Below, piece by piece: positions 22,246 through 35,214 of a stretch of DNA of 64,000 nucleotides (the stretch's first letter is position 1; every line of letters begins with the position of its first letter). Source of the stretch: Rhizomys pruinosus (lineage: Eukaryota; Chordata; Mammalia; Rodentia; Spalacidae); assembly GCA_009823505.1 (NCBI GenBank), contig VZQC01006874.1, positions 285,348-349,347 of the forward strand, read 5' to 3'. Position numbers and translations under genes: made by a program. The notes below the pieces were generated by a model that worked only from the letters and a program-made list of their open reading frames with translations, ran no database searches and was not told the origin of the DNA.

Positions 22246-22789
22246 AAAATGTCTATAATTCCTCCATTTTAATTGGATGACTTCTTTACATGTTGGTAAC
22301 TTTTTTAAGCACTTTTTTAGTCTCACATAGTTTGCATATTATCCAGAAATGGGTATAAGGTATTCTTTTTGGAAGTGATGAAAATATTCTGAAATGATAC
22401 ATAGTAAGTAGATAAAAATCTATTGCATGGAAATCTTTAAATACTTTCATTGTAGAGTGTATGAATTATATCTCAGTAAATCTGTCAAATGGACCAGGAA
22501 ACATCTGCTGGCTAGCTTCCACCAATACTAGAAGGTGCTATGTAGGCTTCTGCCACAGAAAATACATCAGTGATCTTACGCAGTGCTGGAAACAGCATGC
22601 TACAAGAAGGACCTGCCAGGCAAAATGTGCCCATTGGCACAGTAGTGGCAGGTCAGTTATAGCGGATTTGAAGCCTGATTTCATGCCTGCCACTATACTC
22701 CTGGCCAAAAGTCCAGGACTGGGGGAATCACAGGTCCTACTGGGAATTTAGTGTGGTGTTTTGCTAAACGATCGTGTTGTCAAACTACC
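22246..22789. other. Spacer, no gene
   Basis: An open frame at 22461-22751 (96 codons) has no domain I recognise. 'gataaaaatctattgcatgg' and 'gagtgtatgaattatatctcag' look like old L1 3' sequence. Nothing further. Confidence 0.4.
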
Positions 22790-22984
22790 GTTTTTTTGTT
22801 TTTGTTTTTTCTTTTTGATTTTGCACTTTTTTTTTTTTTGGTGTTTTTGAGACAGGGTCTCCCCTTTAGTACCAGGTGTCCTGGAGCTTGCTCTGTAGAC
22901 CAGGCCGGCCTTGAACACACAGAGATCCACCTATCTCTGCCTCCTGAGTGTTGGGATTAAAGGCGTGTGCCACCATGCCTGGCA
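22790..22984 (-). repeat. B1 SINE
   Basis: Reverse B1 with a long T tract. TSD caaactacc at 22781-22789 and 22985-22993. Confidence 0.94.
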
Positions 22985-23159
22985 CAAACTACCATTTTAA
23001 TACTTACATTTATACCCATGTGCTGCCCTCCCATGCCCAGAGAACCTTCTTTTTGCAGTGTGTAGAAGTTAATGCAGAGATTCGTAAGTGCTCAACATGC
23101 TGAGAACGAGTACCCATCAATGCTTAACCATAAATGCATCAGATCATCTATATTGAAGA

Positions 23160-23650
23160 AGAGTGAAAATAAGGAATGTAAGAGCCCGAGGATGGGAGGA
23201 GAGCTGTGAGATGCTGGACATGACACAGCTAATGCACGCTTGAGCTCACAGCAGCTGTGGTTGCCTGCACAAGACCTATACAAGGTCAAGCCAGTCAAAC
23301 ATTCAGCATGGATGGGGCAGGGGCTCCCGAAGCCCCACCCTTAGTGAAGAAGCTACTGGCAGCTGATGGCTGCTGAGGGAGGGAGAGTCAGTCTTCTCTG
23401 GCATTGTCCAGGCCCTAGCAGATGGCTCCACGCCCACTGGCATATGGTCAGCACCGAGTAGACATTGGGGGTGGGCTATTTATAATGTAATGAATAAAGA
23501 AGACATGAAGTTGAAGTTGGGAGGAAGTCAGGTGGGTTAGTAGGTACTGAGAATGAATTGGAAGGAGGTGTTCAGGGCTGGGTAAGATCAAATACGTTGT
23601 ATACATGTACGAAATTTTCAAAGAATAAATAAAAGTATTATTTTAAAATA
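23160..23650 (+). mobile_element. LINE-1 3' UTR (Lx-type)
   Basis: Recognisable rodent L1 3' UTR: 'ctgtggttgcctgcacaaga', 'agctgatggctgctgaggg', ending 'aaagaataaataaaagta'. Severely 5' truncated. Confidence 0.8.
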
Positions 23651-23714
23651 AAAATGAAGTCAATTATGCTGAAGTTCTGATAAGAAAGTCTGAGATGTCC
23701 CAATTTTAATTTTT

Positions 23715-23978
23715 TTTAATTATAACTTGCTTGCGTTTTTTTAAATTTTTTACTTATTTTTTATGTATATGAATATACTGTCTACATGTAGGTTTGTGCA
23801 CCCGTGTCGTGCAATGCCAAGGAGGTCAGAAGAGGGCGTCAGATTCCCCTGGAACTGGAGTTCTCCTGGAATTGGAGTTACAGATGGTTCTCGGCCGCCA
23901 TGTGGGTGCTGGGGATCGAACCTGGATCCTCTGCAAGAGCAGTCGGCACTCTTAACCGCTAGGCCATCTCTCCAGCTC
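23715..23978 (-). repeat. B2 SINE, long variant
   Basis: Reverse B2 with both 'ggaactggagttctcctgg' segments. TSD cccaattttaattt / cccacttttaattt. Confidence 0.92.
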
Positions 23979-25239
23979 CCACTTTTAATTTAAAATGGGC
24001 ATTAAAAGAAGAAAAGAAAAGAGAAGTTTATCAGCTAAAACCTATTGCCAAGCCACTAACAACCACAAAATACATATTGAAACTTTGACCCCAAATTCCA
24101 GGGTGCCAACCATCAAGGCACCCTTCTGCTTACTACCGAAAGCTACCCAGAAGCTTCTCCCTTTGCCTTGCCCCAGGCTTCTAATCAGGGCTCCACATTC
24201 CAAGGCACTCTACAGTGTGCCAAATGACATCTTCTAGGCTATGCCTTTCCCTTTTATATAAAAGCATATATAGCCCTTCATCTTGAGTGGGAATGCTGAG
24301 ATGGAATTGTGGCAGGAATTACCCACAGACTGACCTGGCCTGTGGAGGAGATTCAACCATATTCAGGATACGGAGGAAGTTATTCTTTATTATGAGTGGG
24401 CCCCAGTCTGGGCAAAATCTTTGCTCCAGAGAAACTGAGGCACTGACCAGAAATATATACAGGTTTTTTTATAGGATTTTCAGGTCATTCTTTGACAATA
24501 ATTGTATTGGTGGGTTTGAGACTTCCAGCACAGAAGTATACATGCCCCCTAGGTTATTATAGAAAACTTAAACAGTATTTCACCAAAAAGCAGATATTTG
24601 GGGCAGGTGTGGGATTGTGACTGTTCCAAACATGCTGATGGCAGAACAATCTTAGTTATTTTAACAAATAAGACACAGTGCAGTAGGCACCTCCTGAAAC
24701 ATCACTGAGAGAGGCAGCATTTTCCAAGGTGCTCACAGACTGGTTTTTGTGGTTGTGCCTTGTCTCCTCTCAGTCTGAGACTAAGCTCAGAGTGGCCTTT
24801 ATGATTTGAGTACAAGCAGAAGCTTCCAGTGTCCTAACTGTAACTTCTACATACATTAGCAAGCATAGCCATTATTGGAATGCATAGAGTTCTTGTTCAA
24901 TACATTTTTAGCACTTATTCATTCTGCACAGAGCAAAGTTATACTGAGGACATGGTTCATTAGTTCCACGTCAGCTTAATTTCTTCATCAGAATGACCCC
25001 GTATCTAGTTTGTGCAAGTAAACAACCACCATCTGTCCAGCACAAGGACTGAATCACAGACTGATAGATAATTCATCTTGGCAATAAAGATGAATATCTA
25101 TGGATTAGCATGTTAGGTTAGAAACACATAATAAACACATTGGCTCTTTAAAATTGTAACCTTCTTGACAGGGCTTTTTTATTTAAAAAATTAATATGCA
25201 AAGTGAAAAACTAGAATGTAAAAGTATTTCATAGTTTTT
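23979..25239. other. Spacer, no gene recognised
   Basis: Open frames of 80 and 91 codons (23995, 24287) have no recognisable domain. 24250-24850 has the look of an old dispersed repeat ('tgagtgggccccagtctggg') but I cannot name one. Confidence 0.45.
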
Positions 25240-25464
25240 TAATTTTATTTATTATTATGTTTTAAATTTCTGTGATGAATGTATTGCCTGCATGTATGTA
25301 AGTACACTTTGTCATGCAATGCCCACTGAGTCAGAAGAGGGTATTAGATCCCTTGGAACTGTAGTTATTGATGGTTGTTAGCTACCATGTGGGTGCTAGG
25401 AATTGAATCTGGAACTGCCACAAGACCAGCCAGTGCTCTTAACCACTGAACAATCTCTCCAGCC
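25240..25464 (-). repeat. B2 SINE, diverged
   Basis: Reverse B2 from an A/T-rich start to 'caatctctccagccc'. Confidence 0.88.
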
Positions 25465-27099
25465 CTTGCATTTCATATTTTTAAAACAACAACTTCTAAA
25501 TTATTTAACTGAAGGCAAGGATCCACAATCCTTTAGCTGAAACTCTTAAGGCCAGATGTTTCAAATTATAAAATTTTCAGACTTTAGAAAGGTAAGTCAG
25601 TGTATATACCATACTACATTAACCCTCAAAAGAGTCTGTGGCAATGCCCTCCATAATCAAACACATTAATATGCCACAATGTAATGAATATTCACATTGA
25701 ATGGGACAAGTAGATTCAATGTCAGTTCAGAATAGATCTGAAAATGGATGTTGTCACCAAGCTTATGAAAACCTTGTTTTCAGAACTTGGATTTTTGAAA
25801 TCACAATTACAGATAAGGGGATGCAGACCTTTATAAGGGTGTATGATAAGACAGGAAAGATTCTTTAAACAAGTGACCCATTTTTAGAAACACAGTAACA
25901 TAAAATCATTCAAATACATTATAAATTAACAGGTATCTGAGAGAAGGTATTTTAAAGGGAGGCACTTTTGTTACCTAACTGTTGAAATAATGGACCACAA
26001 AGAATTAAAAATTTCCAGGAATCTGAGACTGAGAGAAAGGAAAGTCTAAAGTACTGGTTTCAGCCAGAGGAAGAATTTGCCTCCCAGGAAGAGATTTCCC
26101 ATAGTTCTGTTAATTTGTTAGACCACTTTCAGGACAGACTGGATCCAAAACAGTAATTTATCAAGGATGGGTGGGCCACAACTTGACCAGGACTGCCCAA
26201 TTAAGCATACCTCTTGTTCTCTATTTAAACCTAAACTTTAGTAAGAAATTACATTTGCCTAGGAATATGATAGAGATAAGGTTTTCTCTAGGATCTATGA
26301 CCTCTTCAGCCATGTGCATTTGGTTATGTTTACAGTGCCACACGAGTCCCCCCCCCCCATTGAGAGGGCTTTAAGTCTAATTAGATAGCTGTTGATTACC
26401 CTGAAAATAAAAGTGCCAGCCCTTCCAGAAGTAACTAAAGTACACAGGTTATGGAGAGATGTTTTTATGCACACGAACTGACACTTACTGCATGCCTTCT
26501 GATCTAGCTCCTCACCTGTACTGTCTCTGTGTTTCAGGAAGAGGTGTATTTCAAGAATTTTTGCATGTGCACACACATTCCTAGAAACCCACCCACAGGT
26601 GAACACACACCAACATGCCCACATGTCTACACAAATACATACAGATAAACAACTGATAAAAAGATTAGAGTCTTATGTTGGACTTAATATTCAGACTATG
26701 TCTCTGTGGCCGCACCTGGCATTTCAATATTAATTTAAATGAGGTACGGTCCAGCCCAAATGAGGCCACTTTTGTTCTAACCCTTTAATACTTCTTCTTT
26801 CTGATCTTGATGCTGCCCAGGACCATGCTTCTCTCACTAATGCCCCCCCCAATCAATTATATTTACAACAATAGAGCTGTCGGCCTCTCTTCCTTTAGCC
26901 TCTAGCACCTCGGGGCCAGTGTTCAAGCTCTAAGACCAAGATTTTCTAAAATAGTACTTGACCCATAACTTAAGTTTTGTCTGTTATTTTTCTTTCATGA
27001 GTCAGGCTCAGAAGACTTCTCATTCTCTTAAAAAAAAACTCATGCCATTTGTAATTATTTGTATACAAAGTAAAATCAAATAAGGAAATATTTTAAATA
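25465..27099. other. Spacer between blocks, no gene
   Basis: A/T-rich unique sequence with short C runs (26344-26352, 26843-26850). A 109-codon minus-strand frame at 26295-26624 has no domain I recognise. No SINE ends seen. Confidence 0.45.
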
Positions 27100-28804
27100 C
27101 TTAAAAACCTTCCCTTCATCGTTTTAAGTGGTCTCAATGAAAGTAGGGATCATTGTACTTACTACTTTGATGAGATTATCTCTCGGGAGGTCCATATCTC
27201 ATTAGACAGTGACCATCCCTGAAGTTGTAGGTCATTGGAGATCTTGTTTTCTATACTCTTCAGGCAAAAAGGCACTGGATAAATTTTGGTAGTAAAATAA
27301 AACTAACTCCCATGGAAATAATGCTGACTGAATACAAAGCACCTCACATACATTGCTATTTATCTATGAACAATATGGGGTAAGTCACATTACATCATCT
27401 TACTGATGAGCTACATGAGGCTCAAACATGTCAAGAAAGATTTCTATGGCTGAAAACTTTGCAATGGTACATTATTTTCTCTCTGTATTATAGTATAATT
27501 CCTTAAATGGATACAGATAATTCTAATTTTTAAAATTTTCTTATATGCATCAGTGTTAAAAAAATAATTTTGGAATACAAAAGGCAAAATATTTGCTGAG
27601 TATTATGGAAAAAATAAGAAATACATTAAACTTGTCACAGAAATATGAAATATCAAATTTTCGTCAAGGAAATAGATGGTTAATTGAGTCAATGACCCAC
27701 ATGAATAGAAAATGAGTATTATCTGAGGAGCCTAGAGAAGCACAAGGTTTGAGTGTGAGGGGGCCATGACAGCCTTCAAGTGAGTCATGGAATTTGGTCT
27801 TTTGGGTCAAGAGCTGCTAAGCCTGCTGTCAGAGTAGGGAAGCGGGAGGAATCTCAGCTGGCAGATTGATGTGAGCGAGTATGTAAGTGTGTTCTAAGAT
27901 GCTGAATAGAACAGTTTCATTTGGGCAGTGTGTGAGGAGCTGAAGACCAAGCAGACCTTAGAGAATTCCATCTGTTGACTACAATTGCTACACTGGGGCC
28001 CACAGGTCTCCGAGGCCCCACTTGGCAAACAATTCTTGTTTGCTTGTTGCTTTGGAGACCTTGGCAATGTCTCCAGGGCATAGGCATGCACTCCTTCATT
28101 CTCAATTGGTTAGAGGAAGTGTGGGGTGCCCAGGAAGGATGCTACCAGTCCCTAGGTTATGAGCAACAGCAACTTCTCTCCTGAGGACAGAGCTATGTGA
28201 AAGCATGGTCTTCTCCAGGAGAGAATCTCAGATCCAAGATCTCTGTTCTAGGGCCACAGAGAAACCTGTCTACCATGAACATCTCTAGAGGCAGACAATC
28301 TCAAAGAGTCTCACACTGCCTTGGGTCCAATAGAAGTCGTGCTGCTGAGGTAGTAGATTCCTTTCCTTGCTCTCTGGTGAGTACTGGCTTGGTGAGCTAC
28401 TGTGGCTTCACAGATAAAAATGAGAAAATAAATAACCCATTACAGAATCAGCATTGGGCTCCACCATTGGATAAGTGGCCCAAGGACAATTAAATGTGGT
28501 TTCAGTAATGAGACCTGTTTTCTGTCACATATCGACTCACCTAACTAGACACAGCATGCCAAAAATGGTCTCATTTATGGCGTTTATCTCCAACTCTATG
28601 AACTTCTGATATAAAATAGAAGAATTTGATTTTAAAATTTTTTGAATTCTTTTCTAAAATAAATCTGAAAAAGCCCAGGCTCTAATATGCAAAGTAAATT
28701 GTACACATCAAAATCAAGGAAGACTTGTTGGAAGAGTAGACACAAGGAAGGGTCCACTCTTCATGAAACAATGTTATTTGTGGGTGGTCATAGTTCAAAA
28801 AATC
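27100..28804. other. Block 2 proximal spacer, no gene
   Basis: Unique block sequence shared with block 3. Open frames of 60-98 codons (for example 28197-28493) have no support: the aligned block 3 sequence is not open in the same frame as far as I can follow it. Confidence 0.5.
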
Positions 28805-28918
28805 AATCCGAGACCTCTGGAGGCAATGACAGGTGGATCTCTGTGAGATCAAGGCCAGCCTGTTCCACATAGTGATTTCCAAGTGGGTTGGGACTAGAGA
28901 GACCCTGTCAAAAAAAGG
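28805..28918 (+). repeat. 5'-truncated B1 SINE
   Basis: Starts inside the B1 ('ctggaggcaatgacaggtgg') and ends 'gagaccctgtcaaaaaaagg'. Confidence 0.82.
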
Positions 28919-29904
28919 GCCAATCAATTTATTAATTTAATTTTTCGATGCAAATACCCTGTCTGGACTCAATCCTTGGTTAACTAGAATAACAGAAAAT
29001 GTTGTGATATTTTGTGTGTTTTCAAGAGTCTTAAAGATCACCCTAAAGCCTGTGGGGATAGAACAAAATACTGTGTCATTTCTAGCAGGAAAGAGCTAGT
29101 GTTCAGACCAGAGAATGATAGGGTCTACAGAAGAACAGATGGTGATGAGAATCAATAGAGAGGCACTTTGGTGCCTGGTAAGGTTGAAAGAGTTAGCATC
29201 TCAAACACGAATGACAGAGGTACACACAGCCACGAAAGGAAGATGTACATTGGATTCAAACTTTAAAATGTATAGTCTAACAATGAAGATGATTAGGAAA
29301 GAATTTCTGGGGCTTTCTCCTCTGCTCAGATATAAGATTTCTTCTTTACTCGAATGTGTTTCCAATAACAATATCATTAAATTAGCAGACTAACATGAAG
29401 GCTGTAGTACTAGATGGTATAGGAGAATACCTCGACATGGTTTCTCATCAGTAAATTCATTATTTATAGAGATCATGACTGGACACATAGATAATACTTG
29501 TGCATACTCATGCACAGACGCACAGAGTTGAACACTGACAGTTCCATACAAATGTCAAAATGTTTTGTATTTTCTAGAAAGATAAGGAAAGGGGATGAAA
29601 TTTTTGAAAATAATCTTAGATTAGAAACAGAGATCAGGACTAGGAGGAAGGCTCCAAACAATACAGCCAGTCATTCGCTTAATGCAAGAATTTGTTTTGC
29701 TCATACTGAAAGATTAATGTACAGCCTATGAATAAGCAGGTAGCTTTAAAGGTAGAATACCTCCCAATCACAAATAGTCCAGTTTTAGACAACCTCATTT
29801 TCAAGTTTACTCCTGATTGGCTCACAATCTTTCCTCTTGTCAATTTAAATAGTTTATCTGAACTTTTGAGAACAACAAAGCAAGCTGGGCATCTCTTTAA
29901 AATA
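28919..29904. other. Block 2 spacer, no gene
   Basis: Single-copy block sequence. 29030-29300 is the segment also present at 12059-12355 and 53590-53850. 29640-29900 aligns with 1200-1470 and 54960-55090. Confidence 0.6.
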
Positions 29905-30046
29905 TTTTGGTCTTTTTGAAACAGGGTCTCCCTGTAGCCCCAGCTGGTCTGGAACCCGCTATGTAGACCAGGCTGGCCTCAAACTCACAGAGATCTGCCT
30001 GCCTCTGCCTCCTGGGATTAAAGGCGTGCGCCACCACCCCCGGCTA
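29905..30046 (-). repeat. B1 SINE with long TSD
   Basis: Reverse B1. The flanks share about 25 bases (29871-29896 and 30047-30072; core caacaaagcaagctgggc), longer than the usual 7-20 bp. Confidence 0.92.
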
Positions 30047-30119
30047 AGAGCAACAAAGCAAGCTGGGCATCTCCACTCCATGGCAGATTTTTAAACATGG
30101 GAAAAAGTTATCAAGGCTG

Positions 30120-30870
30120 TTACAATGTATTTTTATAATCTAAAAAAAAATCTATTGAAAACACCTGCTTCCCGTGCAGGATGTGAACAGATGTCATGCT
30201 GATTGCGTTGTCCTTTGACCCTACTTTTTCAAGGATTTTTATCAATTCTACCATTAAGAATTTGCCGGGTGAAATGTAGGGCTTTAATTTTGTTTTTCTA
30301 CAAATGGTGGTCCAGTTTTGCCAGCACCATTTGCTGAAGATGCTATCCTTCATTAAGCTTTTTTTTGCCCCTTTGTCAAATATAAGGTGGCTGAAATTGT
30401 AGGAGCTCAAGGTTGGATCTTCAATTTTGTTCCATTGGTCAATGGCTCTGTCTTTGTGCCAGTACCAGGCTGTCTTTATGACTACAGCCCTGTAATGTGG
30501 TACATCTACACAATGGAGCTTTATGCAGTGATAAAGAAAGATGACATCATGAGATTTGCAGGTAAATGGATGGAACTTGAAGCCATTATGCTAAGTGAAG
30601 TAACACATTCCCCCCAAAAGAAACGGGAAATGGTTTCCCTCATTTGTGGATGCTAGTACAAATCCCCCAATTGAAAGAAAAGCTGAGCAATGTTATTGTT
30701 ACGTTCCTTTCTATCTGAAAGCAACTGTGATGTTTTAATGTGAATATCATAATGAGCCCTAGAATTAACTTACCACCTGCTTTCAGGCATGGTAATTAAT
30801 GTACATAGGCAGAAGGTATATATTCATATTTTAGATTAATATAAAAATTAAAAGAAAAAATCTGAACCCC
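30120..30870. mobile_element. LINE-1 with 5' inversion
   Basis: 30140-30493 is antisense ORF2 ('gtcaaatataaggtggctg', 'ccattggtcaatggctctg'). From 30494 the strand flips to sense ORF2, reading [17 protein letters not shown] to the end SLICGC and stop (30656), followed by the 3' UTR to about 30870. This is the twin-priming inversion structure of L1. Confidence 0.9.
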
Positions 30871-31120
30871 TGAACATAATAAAAAAAGAAGGGATATGTG
30901 GATGAAACTGATCAATGAATACCAAGTTAGTTACATACAGCACGATGCTTTGGTGTACAATCTTACAGTAGGATCAATATAGATGTGATATTGCATGCAT
31001 TTCAAAAGCCTCAAAGAAAGAACTGTGTAATTTTGTTCAGAACTGTGGAATTTTTAACCACAAAGAAATTATACATGTTTAACGACCTAGACATGTTCAG
31101 CAGTTTTAAGTTTGTTTTTT

Positions 31121-31296
31121 TTTCTTTTTTTTTTTTTTTTGGTCTTTTTTGAGACGGGTCTCCCTGTAGCTCTGGCTATCCTGGGACTCGGTAGACCAGG
31201 ACAGCTTTAGACCAGGCTGGCTTTAAACTCACAGAGATCTGCCTGCCTGTCTCCCAAGTGCTAGGATTAAAGGTGCATGCCACCATGCCCAGCTTA
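31121..31296 (-). repeat. B1 SINE
   Basis: Reverse B1 with an internal partial duplication ('gtagaccaggacagctttagaccagg'). Confidence 0.9.
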
Positions 31297-31416
31297 GTTT
31301 TTTAAGTTTTAAACAATGTTTATATGCATGAAACATCATGTGACCCTATAAATATGTACAACTTTATATTTGTATATGTCAGCCAAAATCAATTAAATTT
31401 AAAAAGAAAAGAATTT

Positions 31417-31568
31417 GCCGGGCATGGTGGCACACACCTTCAATCCTAGCACTCTGGAAGCAGAGGCAGGTGGATCTCTGTGAGTTCAAGGCCAGCTTGG
31501 TCTACAGAGTGAGTTCCAGGCCAACTGGGGCTACAGGGAGACCCTGTCTCAAAGAGACCCCCCCAAAA
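31417..31568 (+). repeat. B1 SINE
   Basis: gccgggcatggtggcacacacc start. The A-tail is interrupted by a C run (31558-31564). Confidence 0.93.
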
Positions 31569-33149
31569 AAGGTATACTCAATATTCTATATGACCAGTTC
31601 AGCCCATCAGATACTATATGTTTAGTGAACGATAATTTAGAAATGGTGACAGCTGATCTGAAGATCTAAGTCTGTTCTGTACTAGCTGCATCCACTAAGT
31701 ATCATTTCATTCCCTAACTGAGATCAATGATTTGGGCAATGGGAAAAAAAGAGATTTTCAATGTGTACTCGAACATAAAGAATTTGGAGCTTAGTAATAC
31801 TTACAGGCCGTGATTCCTTTCCTCAGTATGTGGAGGACTGTCAGTTTAAGGTCTGTGCTCATCTAATGAGATTACACATTTCTCACCTACATAACACTGC
31901 ATTCCCACAGGAAGGCTCAGTGCTTCCCAAATCCCTGGGCCACTGTGACCAGGTCAAAGCACAAATGGGATATGAGACATAGATTCGAAATAATGTGTGG
32001 GACAAGTCAGAGTTCAAGGACTGATTTCTCATGTGGATGAACCTGTAATTGCTCTTGACAGAAAAGTCAGCAGGAAGATTTGTTTCCATGCTTTTCCAAT
32101 GTGGACATAATGGGGCAGAGCATATGACTGAGGCTAATAAAACTTCCATGTGGGATTGGAGAGGTCATACCCATAACTTTGTTCCTGAGTGGCAGACACA
32201 TGGGCAGTACAGGAGGGGTCGGGGGTCACTGACATCATCAGTTTCAGGAGAGGTTTATGGTATGGCTCAAGTTGGCAGGCATATTATATCTATATGCCAG
32301 CCAGTTTTGTACAAGATCCTGGAGTCTGGAGTACAAATTCACCAAACCATGAATCACAAGCTGACATACATGTCATTGTCTTGATTAGTCAGAAGAAGGT
32401 CAGTATGACGGAGGAGGAGGCATTCAAAAAGGCCTGATGTCAAGGTGACATAGTATTGGTACCTTCTTATAAGGCAGGTTTCAGATAAAAAAAAAATACC
32501 AAATCCTAAGGAAGCAGGGACACCTGCACATCCCACTGACTCATCAAGACTGAAGCCGAGCCAGGTTTCCAACAGGTCCCAGCCTTAGTAAACACTAGTT
32601 AAAGAACTAGAGCAGGAGAGCCACAGGTGCGGGACCTGGTAGGCATTTCATGTGCTGATCATCATCTGGACACTAAAACCATAAACCTGAGTGAAATGGG
32701 TCAATTAATTGAACTTATTTTAGTTATAGAGAAAAATAAAAATTTCACTTTTGCCAGATTTGGATGCAGAAGGTAAAGTGGTTATGAATGAATGATATTA
32801 TCAAGAAAACAGTTGACGTGACACATCACAGACTTAAAAACAGAAATCCCTAGTCAGGAAGAAGTTCGTGCTGAAAATGGAGGACTGAAGATGCAGATAG
32901 CTCTGTGCTGGGAGGCAGGTAGAGGCTCTGTGAAGCAAGTTCTGGTTTTGAAATTCTTTCTAAGGGAGACATCTCTCAGATGCTGCAGGACTCTGGGAGG
33001 AAGTATTCTTTAGATTTCCTTCCAAACTAAGGTGGTCAGCGTTCTGTATCAACATTTTTATCACTTCTTGGCTTGCGTATGGTGAAATTTAACAGTCACA
33101 CTGGCACTATGGACTTACAATGAGTTTTGGGTGATAATTCTGTGTAGTC
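31569..33149. other. Block 2 interior, no gene
   Basis: 31570-31890 aligns with block 1 (1930-2220). 32040-33120 is unique sequence. Frames of up to 111 codons (32049-32384) have no domain I recognise. Confidence 0.5.
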
Positions 33150-33376
33150 TTTTTTTAAATTTTATTTTATTTTCGTATGTGTATGAATGTACTGTCTGCA
33201 TGTAGGTCTGTGCATCCGTGTCATGAAATGCCACAGAGATCAGAAGAGGGTGTCGGATTCCCCTGGAACTGGAGCTAAAGATGGTTTTCAGCCACCATGT
33301 GGGTGCTGGGGATCGAACCCGGGTCCTCTGCAAGAGCAGTCAGCACTCTTAACTGCTAGGTCATCTCTCCAGCCCC
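33150..33376 (-). repeat. B2 SINE
   Basis: TSD gtgtagtcttttt / ccgtagtctttctt flanks. Confidence 0.92.
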
Positions 33377-33409
33377 GTAGTCTTTCTTTTCTTATTAAAA
33401 AACAAAGGA

Positions 33410-33688
33410 TGAATGGGTCTAAGGAATGGCTCATTGGGTAAAGACTTGATGCATGAGGCGAGGACCTGGGTTCAGATCACCGGCATGGATGTAAAAGCCA
33501 GGTATGGCAGTGCACACCTGAAACACCAGCACTGGGAACAGAGGCAGGTGGAGCCTGGAAGCTCGCCAGCAAGCACTAGGTTTAGTGAGCAGGGAGCTTG
33601 TCCCAAGAAATAAGTGCAGCATGACATCGACCTCTGGCTTCCTCCTCTCATGCTCACGGAGGTTAGTGTAACTTCACACATGCATACT

Positions 33689-33730
<42 letters not shown>
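33410..33730 (+). repeat. Old tRNA-related SINE with (CA)n tail
   Basis: 'aaggaatggctcattgggtaa', 'gacctgggttcagatcacc' and 'gtatggcagtgcacacctg' resemble B3/B4-class SINEs. It ends in (CA)n at about 33691-33729. Confidence 0.7.
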
Positions 33731-33732
<2 letters not shown>

Positions 33733-33944
33733 AGGGGGGGCTGTCAAGTTTTCAGTTTGCTCTCCTCTATTCTACATTTATTCAGCTGAGGTTTCTGGAG
33801 TTTCCTGTTCATTTTTCTCTTCCTACAGTGAGCACTTATTGGCTTATGGATCTTTGTTTCATTATGTTGAAATAATTTTGGAATATGATTCCAATATTTT
33901 CACATAATCATTATATTAAGCTTTTGTTCCATTGCAGGCATTCT

Positions 33945-35204
33945 TTTTTAATTTTCATTTTTTATTGATGCTTTGTGTATTTCATACATCATTTTCCAAT
34001 TCAGTTCAGGCATATTTCCCTTTCCCTTTCCCCCACCCCACCCCACCCCACCCCATCCCAGATCATGCATTCTGCCATAACTGTCCTGCATCTTTCTCTC
34101 AGTTTTTTTTCATTTTTTAACACTTAGTAATAATTTATGAGTACAAGCATCCTTCATATAAAACCAATTTGCAAGCAGTTGTGCCCAAACCCACACAGCC
34201 CATGGGTCCCACCATTCAGCTGGGGGGGCTTATATGTTCAATCAAGTTGATCAGATGAGTGTCCAGACTACATTGCTATAGTTTCACCATTCACCCCAAT
34301 CATGGCCCTTACATTCTACCACGCCCCCTCTTCCATAGATTGTTCCCTAGGCTTAGAAAAGGGCCACAGGTGGATGAGAAGCAAAACAGTCTACTTTCTC
34401 TGGAGCTGTTGTCTTGGTCTCTGGTCAATTCTGGCTATTTCCTTTCATAGGCTGACAGTTTGTCCAGGAATAACCTTTCAGTCCTACTAATGAAGCACAA
34501 GCAATTAGATATATAGGTATCTAAACAGTACTAATTTTTATGGTAGGTTACTTTGGTATAGACACAGATGTTTGGATGGTATGTTAATCCATGAATTACA
34601 TTTTTTCTATTAGATATGACAGGGTCTTACTGTGGCTTATAACATCTCCTAACCGTTAGAGGATGTAAGCTTGTGGCATCAGCCATGGGTTATTCCTCCA
34701 AGGAGAGAGCTAATAGCCAATTAGATCTGGGATATACAGGCATATGGCTGCCACTGCTGCACAGTATTTCCAGGCAGATGAAGTGTAGCTGGTGCTGAAG
34801 GAGGAGTCTTACTTGACTCAAGGAAACCTATATTTGCTTTATTGGTTTAGTGGCCTTTGGTAACACTCTCTGGTATTTCAGAGACCATCTGTACACTTGC
34901 AAGTGTGGTCTCAATACATCTTTCCCATGTTTACATCAGGTCTTGAACATCAGGGCTTTATCGCCTCTCTTCTTGCAGATATCCCAGTTTAGAGGCAAGG
35001 AGCCTTTACCTTTTGTGGGGGCTTGGATCCCCTGGCCAACATCTCCTTGGTAGAATAATCCATTGCTGATGTCAGAGCTCCTGTATTAATATATTTTGCT
35101 TAAGTGCATAGCTTAAGGAGACTTTAGTATTATATTTGGTTCTGAATAGAGAAGAATCCTTTTCACAGTTCCTATGTCTATTAGTCAATTAAAGAAGGCA
35201 GTTT
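33945..35204 (-). mobile_element. Unclassified retroposon, copy C (full length with L1 tail)
   Basis: 1260 bp. On the minus strand it starts aaactgccttctttaattg, as copy A does, runs through the family body to '...gtgttaaaaaatgaaaaaaaa', then carries a ~155-base tail (33950-34105) matching the L1 3' end ('gatgcaggaca', 'ggcagaatgcatgatctggg', 'catcaataaaaa'). TSD caggcattct / cagacattct at 33935-33944 and 35205-35214. No coding frame of note. Confidence 0.88.
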
Positions 35205-35214
35205 CAGACATTCT

